From Pararge aegeria (taxonomy: Eukaryota > Arthropoda > Insecta > Lepidoptera > Nymphalidae), in the NCBI RefSeq assembly GCF_905163445.1, contig NC_053200.1:5580001-5644000 (forward strand): a stretch of DNA of 64,000 nt, in the 5' to 3' direction. Numbering within the stretch: the first letter of the stretch is position 1; every line of letters begins with the position of its first letter. This document shows positions 45,323 to 57,400 of this stretch, in pieces. The notes beneath the pieces are model-generated. The model was not told the DNA's origin and ran no database searches. It saw only the letters and a list, made by a program, of their open reading frames with translations. The position numbers were made by a program, and so were the translations under genes.

Positions 45323-48300
45323 ATGAATACCATTGAAGAAATTGACATAGATTACTTGATTACATTGATACAGGAAAGGGAAATTATATGGGACAAGTCA
45401 AACGTAGATTTTAAAAATAAAAATTTAAAAACAAAAGCCTGGGAAGACATATCAAAAGTTTTATTTCCTGATTACGAGAATTTCACAGCTGAACGAAAAA
45501 ATAAAGTTGGTGAGTTCACAGTACAGATATTTATGTTTTTTTTATTTAAGAGGGCTTTCAAGATTTTCTTGCACCGCCAATTCCGCGATCAGTACAAAAT
45601 TGAGTAGTCCACTTGCAAACCACGTTATGTTAAAAAAAAAACATTTTTTATCCAATGGCGCCAATCGGTTAAGGATTTAAAATATTAACGTCAGCATTTA
45701 ATATACTGTGTTAAAACTCGCTATGATAAGAATAAAATGGGATTGAAATCTCAATACTTTTGCAAAAGTCGTTATGTTGATCGGCAGTCCACTTTCAAAA
45801 ATCGCTAAGTTTGTATTAACTTGCAAACGACGCTAAGTTGCGTGGTGACTTTTGCAAAAGCCGCCATCTTGAGTGCCAGTACGCATAATACTGTCGAAGT
45901 GCATGCACGCGTTGCTTTCTTCAGATACTGCAGGCTTTTAAAAACGAGGTATTTTCTATTAAAATTATCATGGAGTATCAAGAACAAGAAGTTGTTTTGG
46001 CACCAAACAGAAGAGGACGTAAAAAGATAGCTGATAAATCTACATGGAAGAGAGAACTTGAGAAGTCGAAACGGTAAGATTATTATTTTATGGTTACCTT
46101 TTGTAAATAGGATAGATACCTGGTTATTTGCTGGGGATTTTTTTGCTCTATTGTTATTTATTAATGTGCCTATCTGTTTTGTTTTAGACATATGCCTAAG
46201 GGACTGCCAGTTATACCACAATGTGTACATGGAAATTCAAAACAGGGATACAAGTGTAACGACTTAACGGTTCAAGACTACAGTAAATTTCATCGGAATT
46301 TTTATTCAACTTCAGTTAAAGTCACCCAAGATACTTTTTTATTAAAATACTGTACAGCGCAAACTCCTAAAAAAGAAGGAAAGAGAAAATCCCAGACTAT
46401 ATGCTATTTTATACCAAAGCACGAAAATTTGGCTGGAAGACGCCGCGTCAAATTAATTAAGGTGTGTCAAAAAGCAATGACCACAATTCTGGGAATCTCT
46501 AGGGACAGAATTCAAAGAATTTGTAAACAGCATTTAATCACGATGGCAATGCCGAAAGAAAGAAGAGGAGGTAATAGAAAGTCCAATCTGTATTCTGATC
46601 GCACAGAATCCGTAAAATCGTTTATAAAGGGACTTGAAGCTTTGGAATCACATTATGTTAGAGGAAGATCTACTGTGCAATATCTGAGCAGCGATCTAAG
46701 TATAAAAAAATTGCATAAACTTTACAACGATGACGCTCAGAATGTGTCAGTGAGATATGAATTTTTCCGACGTATCTTTAACAAGTACTTTAATTTGAGT
46801 TTTAAGTCTCCCGCTACAGATGCATGTTCTAAATGCATTCAATTAAAAGAAGTTATTAAAAGAGAACGCGACACAGCAAAAAAACAGCTGCAAATAGCTC
46901 AGCTTCGTATTCACAAGCTAAAGGCCAAATGCTTTTACACTAGCCTCAAAACACAAGGCGACAACGAAATAATTTTCTCTTTTGACTGTCAAAAGAATTT
47001 GGTTTTACCAAAAGTACCAGACCAGAGTGCCTACTTTAGCCGACAATTGTATACGTATAACTTAACAGTATGTCAAGGGCCATCTCGTGGGGCTCAAAAC
47101 TGTTTAAACACATTTATTTACACGTGGTTGGAAACTGAGGCAAAGAAAGGATCTAATCAGATTGCTTCGGCGGTATTTCATCGGCTAATGAATACCAATT
47201 TTGAAGACACTGTTAGTCATATTAAATTATTTTGCGACGGTTGTGGGGGGCAAAATAAAAACTCAATCGTTTTGGGAATGTTGGCATATTGGCTAAAAAC
47301 AAAAGCTCCACGTCACATCAAGAAACTTACGCTGATATTCCCTGTAGTGGGGCATTCATTTTTGCCCCCCGACCGTGTATTTGGAAATATCGAAAGAGAA
47401 ATACGTCCTTTAGAAGTCATTGTGGAACCCCAGACATATTTTGATATTTTTAAAAAGTATGGTACGGTTCTCAGACTAGGCAGCGACTTCCATTTTTATG
47501 ATTGGAAATCAAGCGTTAAAAACGTACTTAAGTTACCTGGATCTTGGCACTTTCAATTTAATGCCTCTAAAAGATTCTTTTTAAGAAAGGATAAAAATAA
47601 TAGAATTGCCATTAAAGGGGAACCTAATTATGTATCTGAGGTAATAAATTATGGCAACGTTTGCAAAAGAGGCAAATCATTCGAAAATATTGTGCCCGTT
47701 ATGATGAATGTTGGAGTTCCAGTAAAACCAGTAAAGTTAAATGATGTGCGAAATCTTTTGAAAAAACATTTCGGTGAAGATTGGGCTTCTTACGATTATT
47801 TACAATATTACAATTTTCTTCAAGAAGAACCAAATGAGACTGTTATAGAAGAGACTGATAATGAAGAAACCATAATACACGAAGAAATAGACTTAAGAGT
47901 GTAATAATAGATAAAAATTGTAATTTCTTAAGAGTAGAGGAAAATAGAAGCTTATATTTGATTATTTCAAAACTGCCTATGTTGATTGCATACAACTGCA
48001 AAACTATCTATGTTAAAAAATCTTTTGCAAAACTAGCTATGTTTAATTTTAAAATGCAAATTAAATGATTATTATGAAAGAGTGATTTTATTTGCTAACA
48101 TAATTTAATTCGATGTGCTACTAAGTTCATGTAATACACAAAAAAATGCATCTTAATATCGTAATTTTAAGTCTAAACATTTTAATTAGTTTTCTCAATT
48201 AATTGCTGCATAAACTTAACGGGGTTTGAAAGTGGACTACTCAATTAATATCTCGACACTCTAAAATTTTAAAACTTAGGGAATTTAGATTAGCGTGAGT

Positions 48301-50234
48301 ACTATTTTATTACTTAGCTCAAAACTAACCTAGACTACGCTGAGTAGGTATAAAATATTATTTTTTTACTGATCGCGGAATTGGCGGTGCAAGAAAATCT
48401 TGAAAACCCTCATAATACAATTATACCTTATTTAGCTGCCAAGGCAGAGTTCCTCTAGTCATAAAATAGGTCGCATATTGCTGTCTTATGACATTCGGTG
48501 CTGTCTGTTCTTCATGTACGGGTTGTATTGGGAGAAATTCATCAACACTTATAGCAAATTTATCTCTTTGTCTAAAACCGTCTCGATCAGCGACAAAATT
48601 GTGTAATACACAACATGCTTTTATAATGTCAGTAGCGAAGTCATAGGACACGTCTATCGGTCTGTGAAAAATGCGCCATTTGTTAGCCATAATCCCAAAA
48701 GCGCATTCGACATATCTTCTGGCTCTGCTTAGACGGTAATTGAAAACCTTTTGTTGTAAGTCGAGATTTTGACCGCCATATGGACGCATAATATGTTTGC
48801 TCAGTCCAAAAGCTTCGTCACCCACAAATACATACGGGGTTGGTATATTGCTACCAGAGAGTGGCTGGGGTTGAGGTAGTGGTAAGTTGTTGTTAATCAT
48901 TAGCTCGTACAGTTTAGAATTTTGTAATATGGTTGAATCGCATTCTTTTCCGTATGCACCGATGTCGACAAATACGAATTTGTAATTTGAATCCACAATA
49001 GCTAGCAACACAATCGAAAAAAAGGCTTTATAATTAAAAAAAAGTGAGCCACTATTTGCAGGATTACACACGCGGATATGTTTGCCGTCGATGGCACCAA
49101 CACATTGAGGAAAATTTGCCTTTACATCAAAACCCCTCGCTATTGTTTGGAAACTTTCAGTTGTCAGTTCAGGGATGTTGTCTCGAAGAAGATTGGTCCA
49201 TATAGCACGACAAACTCTTTGTATTATATATGCAATAGTAGATTTTCCCCGTTTGAATTTGAAATGTAAATCAGTTATTGAATTTCCACTTCCTAGGTAT
49301 CTGAAAAGAAAATAATTATTATAATATGCATTTATGAGATAGATAGATACCCGAAAAAAAATACTGACATATTCAGACATCGATAGCAAATAACTTTCTC
49401 TATGTAACCAATTAATTCTGGAATCGCGAAAAAAATAGCAGCTGTTGCATACATTTTGATTCAGTAGGTATTGCTTTTTGTATGTAACAGCTGTTATATT
49501 TTCACGATTCCAGAGTCGGTCACATAGTGTTTGTTAACGATATCTGAATATGTCATTAAATTTTATCGAGAAATTCACTATGTATAAATTATTAAATCAT
49601 GTTTACTATTGGTTTTGCAGGTAATGATTTAATAAAAAAATGGAGAAGTGTAAAAGATAATTACTTCAGATATTCAAAAAAATTAAAAGAAGCATCAAAA
49701 TCGGGCTCGGGCGCTACGAAACTGAAGAAGTATCATTTATACAATCAACTCCTTTTTTTGAGAAAAGTGGAACAAAATGCCACCGAATCTAGCTTAGACT
49801 CGCCTAGAGAAATCAACAATGAATCTACGTCTACAAATGATGACATTACCACAGACAACACTCCGCGCTATGTTCCAGTCGCGCGCAAAAGGGCAATGCA
49901 AATGGATGAGTTTGAAAGAGAAGGACTAAAACTTCTCAAGGAGCCGGAAAATCGCCATATGTCCTTTTTCAGAGCTATATTGCCATCTATTCAAGAATTT
50001 TCCGACCGAGAAACTCTCCGTTTCCAAAGTAAAGTTATACAAATTATAGATGAAATGCGGTATGGACAAACATCATCATATGTGAGTGGCCCATCAACGT
50101 CTCACCAACCACCATATGGGTATCAAACAGCAAATTTTCAAAGTACATACATTTCTGATTTTAATAATTCAATTACATCTCCAGAAACATCTCAAGCAAG
50201 TGAAGAAACTGAATACGATTTTTCTAATTTGTAA
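45323..50234 (+). CDS. Harbinger-encoded MADF-domain DNA-binding protein, two exons
   Basis: Exons 45323-45509 and 49621-50234 join in phase (G|GT codon), giving 266 residues. The MADF/Myb-SANT-like domain spans about residues 8-100: IDYLITLIQEREIIWD, a central KAWEDISKVLFPD, then DLIKKWRSVKDNYFRY across the splice and YHLYNQLLFLRKV. The remainder is polar and Ser/Thr-rich, with a hydrophobic MSFFRAILPSIQEF block reminiscent of a BESS-type interaction motif. In Harbinger elements this second protein binds the transposon ends and brings in the transposase. The 4.1-kb intron holds the transposase's second exon on the opposite strand and the nested elements. The ATG at 45323 follows a 21-base tandem duplication. 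Confidence 0.87.
45602..48242 (+). mobile_element. Inner transposon with GAGTAGTCCACTT inverted ends and AATT repeats
   Basis: Termini starting GAGTAGTCCACTT are inverted repeats of about 30 bases, flanked by AATT (45598-45601 and 48243-48246). Related subterminal units of the form GCAAA..CG-TA-GTT recur several times inside both ends (about 45760-45845 and 47970-48060). The single gene is the 606-residue protein at 45970-47904. The target repeat could be shorter, because the ends overlap in TTGA/AATT. Confidence 0.78.
45970..47904 (+). CDS. DUF7869-like putative transposase, two exons, 606 residues
   Basis: Exons 45970-46073 and 46188-47904 join in phase (CG|A), giving 606 residues and no stops. 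The N-terminus carries a basic AT-hook-like NRRGRKK (about 13-19). Cysteines cluster at PQCVHG..YKCND and DACSKC. A helical KRERDTAKKQLQ region precedes the core. Three acidic blocks resemble a DDE fold: D301 in FSFDCQKNLVLPKVP, D385 in LFCDGCGGQNKN, and D430/E437 in GHSFLPPDRVFGNIERE. From memory, the CDGCGGQNKN and GHSFLPPDRVFGNIE pairing marks insect proteins of the DUF7869 type, which are multicopy and usually called uncharacterised. Its position as sole gene between inverted ends suggests it mobilises this element. The catalytic roles are inference. Confidence 0.78.
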
Positions 50235-50671
50235 TTACTGGATGATATCTCTCTTAAATAATGTCTAAATTTAAAATTATGACAATTGCTGATTATTTGT
50301 GAGTTGATTACTAATTAAACAAACCAAAAAAACTGTTATATTTTTATTACTTAAATATATTTATATAGTTACCTTAAAGTGATTCCCAGCATTTCTACTG
50401 GTTCCACTGGATTCCTCATATTAGTATAGTTTTTTCGTATGTGTGGTTCTAAGGACTTCAATAAACATTCGAAGCTGGATACACTCATTCTAAAAAAATT
50501 ATAAAACTTCTTTTCGTCTAATAGCAACTCCCGATATTCTAAAAAAAAAAACTGTCCATCACGATTTCTTAATGAAATGAAAGGACTGATCCAGTACCGT
50601 CTTGTGATCTTGCGTCGATTTCGGCGGTGACGTAGTAATAGGAGCAATGCTAGACGTCTTTTCCGATCCAT
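48421..50671 (-). CDS. Harbinger transposase (DDE_Tnp_4 type), two exons
   Basis: Exons 50671-50373 and 49300-48421 join in phase (AG|A codon) to give 392 residues, a usual length for this family. The predicted catalytic triad is present: D171 in GAIDGKHI, D261 in VGDEAFGL and E298 in VECAFGIMANKWRI. The arginine-rich N-terminus (KRRLALLLLLRHRRNRR) and the ALLLLRRRRRR-like opening are typical of animal Harbinger transposases. The 1.07-kb intron contains the last exon of the MADF gene on the other strand. No stop or frameshift is seen, so it could be functional. The start ATG is at 50671, with no earlier in-frame ATG. Confidence 0.92.
49420..49515. repeat. Imperfect foldback in the transposase intron
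   Basis: Arms CTGGAATCGCG...AGCAGCTGTTGCATACA and TGTATGTAACAGCTGTT...CGATTCCAG pair around a short centre. A small foldback insertion or an intronic hairpin. Confidence 0.6.
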
Positions 50672-50857
50672 GATTTGCTATAGACTGACTGCGAATTTTT
50701 TTCAAAATACTTGCCGCAACTGTGCGTCGCCGCTGCGCCGACGGAACGTTGACTGCGTCATAGTAACGCTGCAGCGCCCGTGTGGCCGGCTATGCGTCAA
50801 AATATTTGCGTTGCGACGACGCAACGCAACGCAACGCGCCGTGTGGACGGAGCTTAA

Positions 50858-51443
50858 GTCTTAATTAGTCGTAATGATTAAATTCTCTTTGGTTTGGTGT
50901 TCTACAAAAAAAAAACAGCTGTACAACACATGGAGTCAATGTTCTTACACGTTACATTTTAATGGCAGTGCATTTAATGACATAAGAGGTTTTGCGATAT
51001 TATCTCTGGCCTTGAAAGCATTTTGATCTTTCAGCACAGAATAGTGGATATATTTCATTATTGTAGGCTGCTGGGTAGCTGAACTGATTCCAGAAAAACT
51101 ACCTACTTAAGATGTAAGTCAAAACAAAGTGCAAAATAATTCTCTCAGTTAAAAGCACAAGAAAATATTACCAAATATTGATGAAAGATACTAATGTTCA
51201 AAATGCTGGAACCTCTTTCGTGCTAAAAGAAAGAAACTCAGAAGAAATAATTTAATCTGTCGTTTGTATACTAAATACGAAAAAAAAATGAATCTGTCAA
51301 TTCTGTTGAAATGAAATGTCATTCATGTCAACGACTGTCATCATCGTTAATCGTTTCGGTAAAGTTATCTTGCTGTTTTCAGAAATAAGTGATATTATAA
51401 CGCTTATCAGCTTACTGTACAAACTTAAATAAAACAACAAACA
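50858..51443 (+). promoter_or_regulatory. Sorting-nexin-side half of the intergenic region and 5' UTR
   Basis: 586 bases between the Harbinger end and the start codon. No clear TATA box; the last ~100 bases are presumably 5' UTR. Confidence 0.35.
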
Positions 51444-54400
51444 ATGTCGGAGGTGGTTGATGCACCGTTCAGCACCGTAGAAATCAACAATGACGACAGG
51501 GAGGAGGAAGATCTATTCGCTTCAGCGGTCCAGGTATCTTAGAATTTGTTTTAATTACGCTGGCACTCATCCGGCGTCGGTCAGGGGCGTCAACGACCCT
51601 ACAGCGACGCCCCTTTCTACGATATTAAATGCTGTTTTAATCACTTAGTTAAGTCCTTGATAATGCATTAAATTCGCGGTGCAAATTATACCAATAAGTA
51701 CTAATAATTCGCTGATAATTTGATTAACATACGCGCCACACACGTATTTTGTTTATCTATCAGTGATGCTAGGTAATCAAACCTGTTTGGCTAGTTACCT
51801 TGACATTTTTTTTCACAATTCTCATTGCACCTGTATAATCATATTTGGTTCAATGCACTTGGAAAAACATCATTTACACTACACTGCTACATTGTTACTG
51901 TATATTTCTTTTAACACTTCACTAGTCTAGCCCACCATATGTTTATTTTATATTAAAGAGGAATAGCAAAGAGATAATTTTCAATCATTGTTTCAACATT
52001 AAACCTATTTAGTGTTATGTTTACTTAGTTCAAAATAAAATTAACCTCCCAAATTATTACTGTAGTTCTTGATGAAGAGATGAGGTTGAATTGGATTGGA
52101 AGTTCAAAAATTAGTATCTTTTCTAACTGGAATGTTATAGAAAGGATGGTATCTACTTTAAATGGTGTTGAAATATAATTTTTGATTTGTTATACTTAAA
52201 TTAACAGATCTAATATCTTGAGTTGATGTTCTATTAATATATTTTAAACAGCAACTCAAACATATTCTTAAAACAATACCTAATCTTCTTACTCCCCACA
52301 CCTTTGAGAACATTATGGAAAACTCTCAGGTATGCAGGTTTCCTCACCATTTCCTTCACCGTTTAAGCAAGTGATATTTTAATTGCTTAAAATATCTATC
52401 ACTGCTATCACTGGTATTATATAAGCTATCTGAATCTGACTGAGGACCAACTGAACAAACTTGAGCGTCTCCAAAATCTTGCTATTCGGTTCATATTTGG
52501 CTTGCGCAAGTATGACCACGTATCTGAATTTCGTCAAAAGCTCAAGTGGCTCCCTATTCGCCGTCGCCGGGATCTGCACGTACTTTCGCTTCTGTACTGT
52601 GTGTTATTTAATCCCAAAACACCTCCTTACTTGAAGGATAAGTTTAACTTTGTAGGAGCGGCATCTGACTTAAGATCTTGTCGTATGCTGACTTTGAGCA
52701 TGCCATTCCACAAGACGAAGTTTTATAAGCTTTCCTTCGCAGTTCAGGCTATCGAATTGTGGAATGCTCTCCCTACGAACATACGACAGGCAAAATCGCT
52801 TGATATGTTTAAAAATGCAGTTAAAGCTTATTATCTTGCGCAATAAGACGACTGGTTTTTATTTTTATATCACTATTAATTAATATAGCTTTTCAGAATA
52901 TATATTAGTTTATTATTTTTAAATTTATTTATAAATATTTTATTTTATGTTTTTATTTGTGTATATTTTGTTTATGTATTCGTATGTAGTTATTGGTATG
53001 TAGGTTTATAATAATTTTACACCACCTATTTGTTCTCGCTCTTGTTGTCTCCTAATCTTAAGGTTGCCTGGCAGAGATCGCTTTTTAGCGATAAGGCCGC
53101 CTTTTGTATTCTACTCCATTTTTTTTTTTTTTTTTTTTGTGTTTCTCTCTATTCGTCCTTTATTTTCCTAACTGTGTAGTGGTGTACAAATAAAGAGTTT
53201 AAATAATAAAAATAATAAATAATAGTTATATACAATGTGAATACCACAGTAGCAAGATAGGTTTTGAAGACTTTGAACTTGCTATTTAAGAGATCTTAGT
53301 ATGACTTGAGTATCAATTGTCTTGAGTGTCAAATTTAGATATGTAATGTAATGTATGTTAAATAAAATTAGTAATATGTATCTCAATTGTTCTAGGAAGT
53401 CAGCCTTGATCCAGAAGTAAATGGTGGACAAGAAGATATGGAAAAGTCTAATATGGGAGACATGTCAATATCTTCACCAGCCACTATTGGAAGCCCTATA
53501 ATGGAAGAGGTATTTCAATAGTATTTAAACTAGAATCTAATCATCTTTTCATCACTTGCCTTTGTTACTTGTGCACAGCTTCATAGCTTAACCAATATTA
53601 GCATAATTTTGCATACAGGCGTAGGCTACCTCACGATGTTTTCCTTCACCGTTAAAGCAAGTAATATTTCTTGGAACATAAGTTCGAAAGTTACGAAACG
53701 TGTGCCTGGGTCGAACTTGGTTCCCCATAAGAGAGGCTGAAAACTGCTGCTGTTCCTAGTAGCAACCAATACTTGCGAGGCGATCTAGACAGCGGCTTCA
53801 CAATAAATCGTACCCGATCGACATTACCCTAGGGACTAGGGGCACCTGATCCCCTGATATTAATTGCAATGAAAAAAAGATAACAATAGTTAGTAGTAAT
53901 AAAGCTTTTCGTGACAGAGCCTGTCCAAAGCCCATATGATGCATATTTCTGTCGCTAAGCAGCATTGTTGCAATGCAGAGTGCCATTGTGAAGGTTGTGG
54001 CTGGCGGTGTTACGGTACATGAGGCTGAACACCTATGACTCATGTTGATGGACGCAGGGAGACACATCGCAGGGCATATTCCTTGTTTGTCCTGCAAAGT
54101 GTTGTTCTATTTATAGACCATGGTTTTCCACATATCAAAAGGTGGGCCATCTGCTTGGTCCATCAATTATTACCATAAAAAAAGAACTTCATTAACATCA
54201 TTAGTAGATAGAGAAATGCTACTACCCAACAATCGATCCAATCCGTTCTTAAACTTTAAAACAATACAATATGAAATTGTTTTATAAAGAAAAACCCTTA
54301 TGTGAATAATTTTAAAACTGCTGCATAATTATTTTTTGGCATTATCTTGCAATTAAAACTAGCAAGCTTTATGTTGGTTTTACTTTAATAGATAAGAAAT

Positions 54401-57400
54401 TATAAATAGCATGATTCACTCTGTAAGTAGTTTTATAAACTATGATTCATAATCAATATTTTTATCATTTATAAGCATAATGTTTTGTACATATCTAATA
54501 AAAGTAGGTATGTTACTTATTTTTCTTGTTTCTGTTGGCAATGCAGACGACTTCGTAAGCGTGTTTGCGATAAGTAAAAAGTTGTATCATCATACATTTT
54601 TGGTCCAGAAGTAAAAGTGCTGTCCAATTTGGACTAAATGGATGTTTGTCCTTTCACATATAAACAGTCGTCCTTCTTTAAGGTTACAATATCACAACGC
54701 TTCATTCTAATTTATAACTATTTCTAGCATAGTAAGGTGTGAAATATTCGAGTACTTTATAAATTCGTACTTAAAATTATGTTAGTCATAGAATGAACAA
54801 TGAGTAGAACGGGTGCTAGTTTTTATATTCACATTCCATTATAATTGAAGAATACATATTAACAAACAATAGCAATTCTTTGTTCATGTATGTGCAGTGA
54901 TAATGTTACCACTTTCCATATGCATAGCTTGTGACTCAGTGAAAAAATGGTAATTTCAGTGGATGCTAAGCTAAGTCTCATAAGTCCACATTGTTTTTAT
55001 CTTTTTGAATGAATATACTTTTGCACACCACAAAAAGTACATAGAACAAAAATAAAAGTACTTATAACAAAGCGACGTATACAATTTATTTTGTTTAAGT
55101 TCTTGAGCATATTTAATATAAAACAGAAAAAATTCAAATTCAAAATTAATTTATTTCAAGTAGGCCTAATTAATAAGCACTTTTGAAACGTCAAGTCAGT
55201 CTATTTATAGTGACTCTACCACTGAAAAAAGATAGAGGGGTAACCGTTTTTTCGGTTTTAGAATCAAAAATATAAGCCTACTATAAAATATATGCTCCAG
55301 TGTCGTAGCGAAACGTGCGAGATTACATTGCCGAAGATCTGTTTGGTGTGGAGTATAAAGATTGAAGAAATTATAAATTACACCATAAAGATTCTCCTGT
55401 TTTTCGCGGAATATAGCAAATTGAGCTTTATTTTCATACCACATGGAATTCGCAAAGTAACGCCTGCCTCTATCTAAATTCTAATATAAACCACAAGCTT
55501 AGGTATATTCGATAATTTATGGTTTGTACTTGTTTTAATGTTTCTTTATTAAACATTGAAATTAAAAAAAACTAATTTGAAGATAAAAGCACTGCAACAG
55601 TGTGGTGTACTGGTGTAGCCTAGTTGGCTAAACTTCGGATTCCCTTTCGGGGGAACCGAGTGTGGTTCCCTTTCGGAGCTATGTGCGTTTTAAGCAGTTA
55701 AATATCATTTGCTATAATGGCGAATGAAAACTCATTAATCTCTCAAAATCGAGTGATGTCTACCATTCTCTACTTGCCCAGTGTGGTGAGCTACTGCCTT
55801 AGTCCTTCGCAATCTGAGAAGGAACCTGTGCCCTGTAATAGGCCAGTAGTGGGTTTATTATGATGATTCTAAATTACGAGGTAAACTTGAAATAGTCGGC
55901 AGTCTACAATATTACCTTACAATAATACATTAAAAGCCGCTAAGATGTGGAACGCCCTCCCGGCAACTGTGTTTCCTGCCACGTATAATTTGAGTACCTT
56001 CAAGGCTAGAGTGTATAGGCTTTTTCTAGGCAAGCGTGCTCCAACCTAGACCTCATCATTGCTTTCTAACGGGCATGTCGGCAAGTCCTTCAGAACTTTA
56101 CAGCAGATGTGCCATGTTAGGCTCATTTGTTGTGTGTATATATAATTTGGACTGTATTAATGTTTATGCATTGAAATTAAACTTATTGCTGGTTTACTAG
56201 GATTTATTTTGTTACAAAGTTTAGTAAATGCACTGAGACCGCCAATGCGTGAATGATGGTGTGGGCCACGTAAGTCGAGCTCGCGGATCGCCCCCCGCGG
56301 AGCCCGCGACCCGCGGGCCGGTTTCGATGCATACTAGTGGGCATCGAACACATTTAACCAATTATTATTAAACAACCTTTAAGACTGGTGATCCATAAGT
56401 AAGTTTACGACGTGTTTTTTTTTTTTAATTTTATTTATTATCTTTACAGATAGCCACAGAGCGTGCCAATAACATAATCATAACCATCACAGAGCCACAA
56501 AAGATTGGAGAAGGCATGAGCTCTTACGTAGCATACAGAGTGCTCACTAAAACCAACATGCCTATATTCAGTAGGCACGAGTTCACCGTTCTTAGACGTT
56601 TCTCCGATTTCCTAGGTCTTCATGAGAAATTAACTGAAAAATATCTTCGGTCGGGCAGAATTATTCCACCTGCACCCGAAAAAAGTATTGTTGGTAAGTT
56701 CCTATTTTAATTATACGAGTATACTATTCGATTAATTCATTAATCTCACACATATACAACACGGTTCTTATCAAAGATATGCAGAGAAATTGATTTAAAA
56801 CATCAAAATCAAAGCAAAACGAACCTAATTAGAAATGTAATTTTGATAAAAGTTTCTTTACAATTTAAGGCAGGTAAGAAATAATGCAGTAAACAGGATA
56901 AAATGTGCGGCTCTGAATGTATAAACTAACAGCTTTCTTGTGGGTACATAGAGCTTGTAAATATAGTTTAGGATTAAATAAAATAAAGAAGTAAAATATT
57001 ATTTTATCTGAGCCAAACTAATCCACAGAAAGACATGCAATTTTCTTTAAGCATATTTCTGACACCATTGAATTTCCATTCACTTTAAAAGCATGTGAAG
57101 TGAAAACAACTTTTATTTCAGGAACAACTAAACTAAAAATGACCTCAACACCTTCAACCGAAAGTGCAAATGGTACCAACTCATCAGCGAGTGTACAGTC
57201 GATATTTGTGGAACGTCGTCGGGCGGCACTGGAGAGATTTCTCAATCGCGTCGGGCAACACCCTGTACTGTGCATCGACCCGGATTTTAGAGAATTTTTG
57301 GAGTCTGGTAAGAAACTCCCTTAATAAAAATCATATTGACTTGCATTATTTTAGAACAGTCTGTATTGTGCATCAAAATTTGAGAGGGTCTGGTAAGAAA

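Larger units (their letters stand above)
45549..48412. mobile_element. TA-flanked foldback element (shell), nested in the Harbinger intron
   Basis: 46-base inverted repeats (45549-45594 and 48367-48412) differ at two positions and are flanked by TA on both sides, as for Tc1/mariner-type insertion. Without the inner element it would be only about 220 bases, a small non-autonomous element. Confidence 0.75.
45024..50854. mobile_element. PIF/Harbinger DNA transposon, complete, with TAA target duplication
   Basis: Flanked by TAA (45021-45023 and 50855-50857). The ends are inverted repeats sharing TCCACACGGCGCGTTGCGT, and each end holds a second, inner copy of the CACACGGCGCG-type motif (near 45112 and 50780). 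Inside are a DDE transposase gene (minus) and a MADF gene (plus), the usual two-gene content of PIF/Harbinger. About 2.86 kb of the 5.83 kb is later insertion (45549-48412), so the original element was near 2.97 kb. It sits between PRRC1 and the sorting nexin, which are transcribed away from it. Confidence 0.9.

Noticed and set aside
45805..46230. 141-codon minus-strand frame
   Set aside because: Antisense to the first exon and intron of the DUF7869-like gene; no domain and no splice logic.
53798..54097. 99-codon minus-strand frame
   Set aside because: Covers repeat E and intronic DNA; similar frames are not kept in other copies of the repeat.
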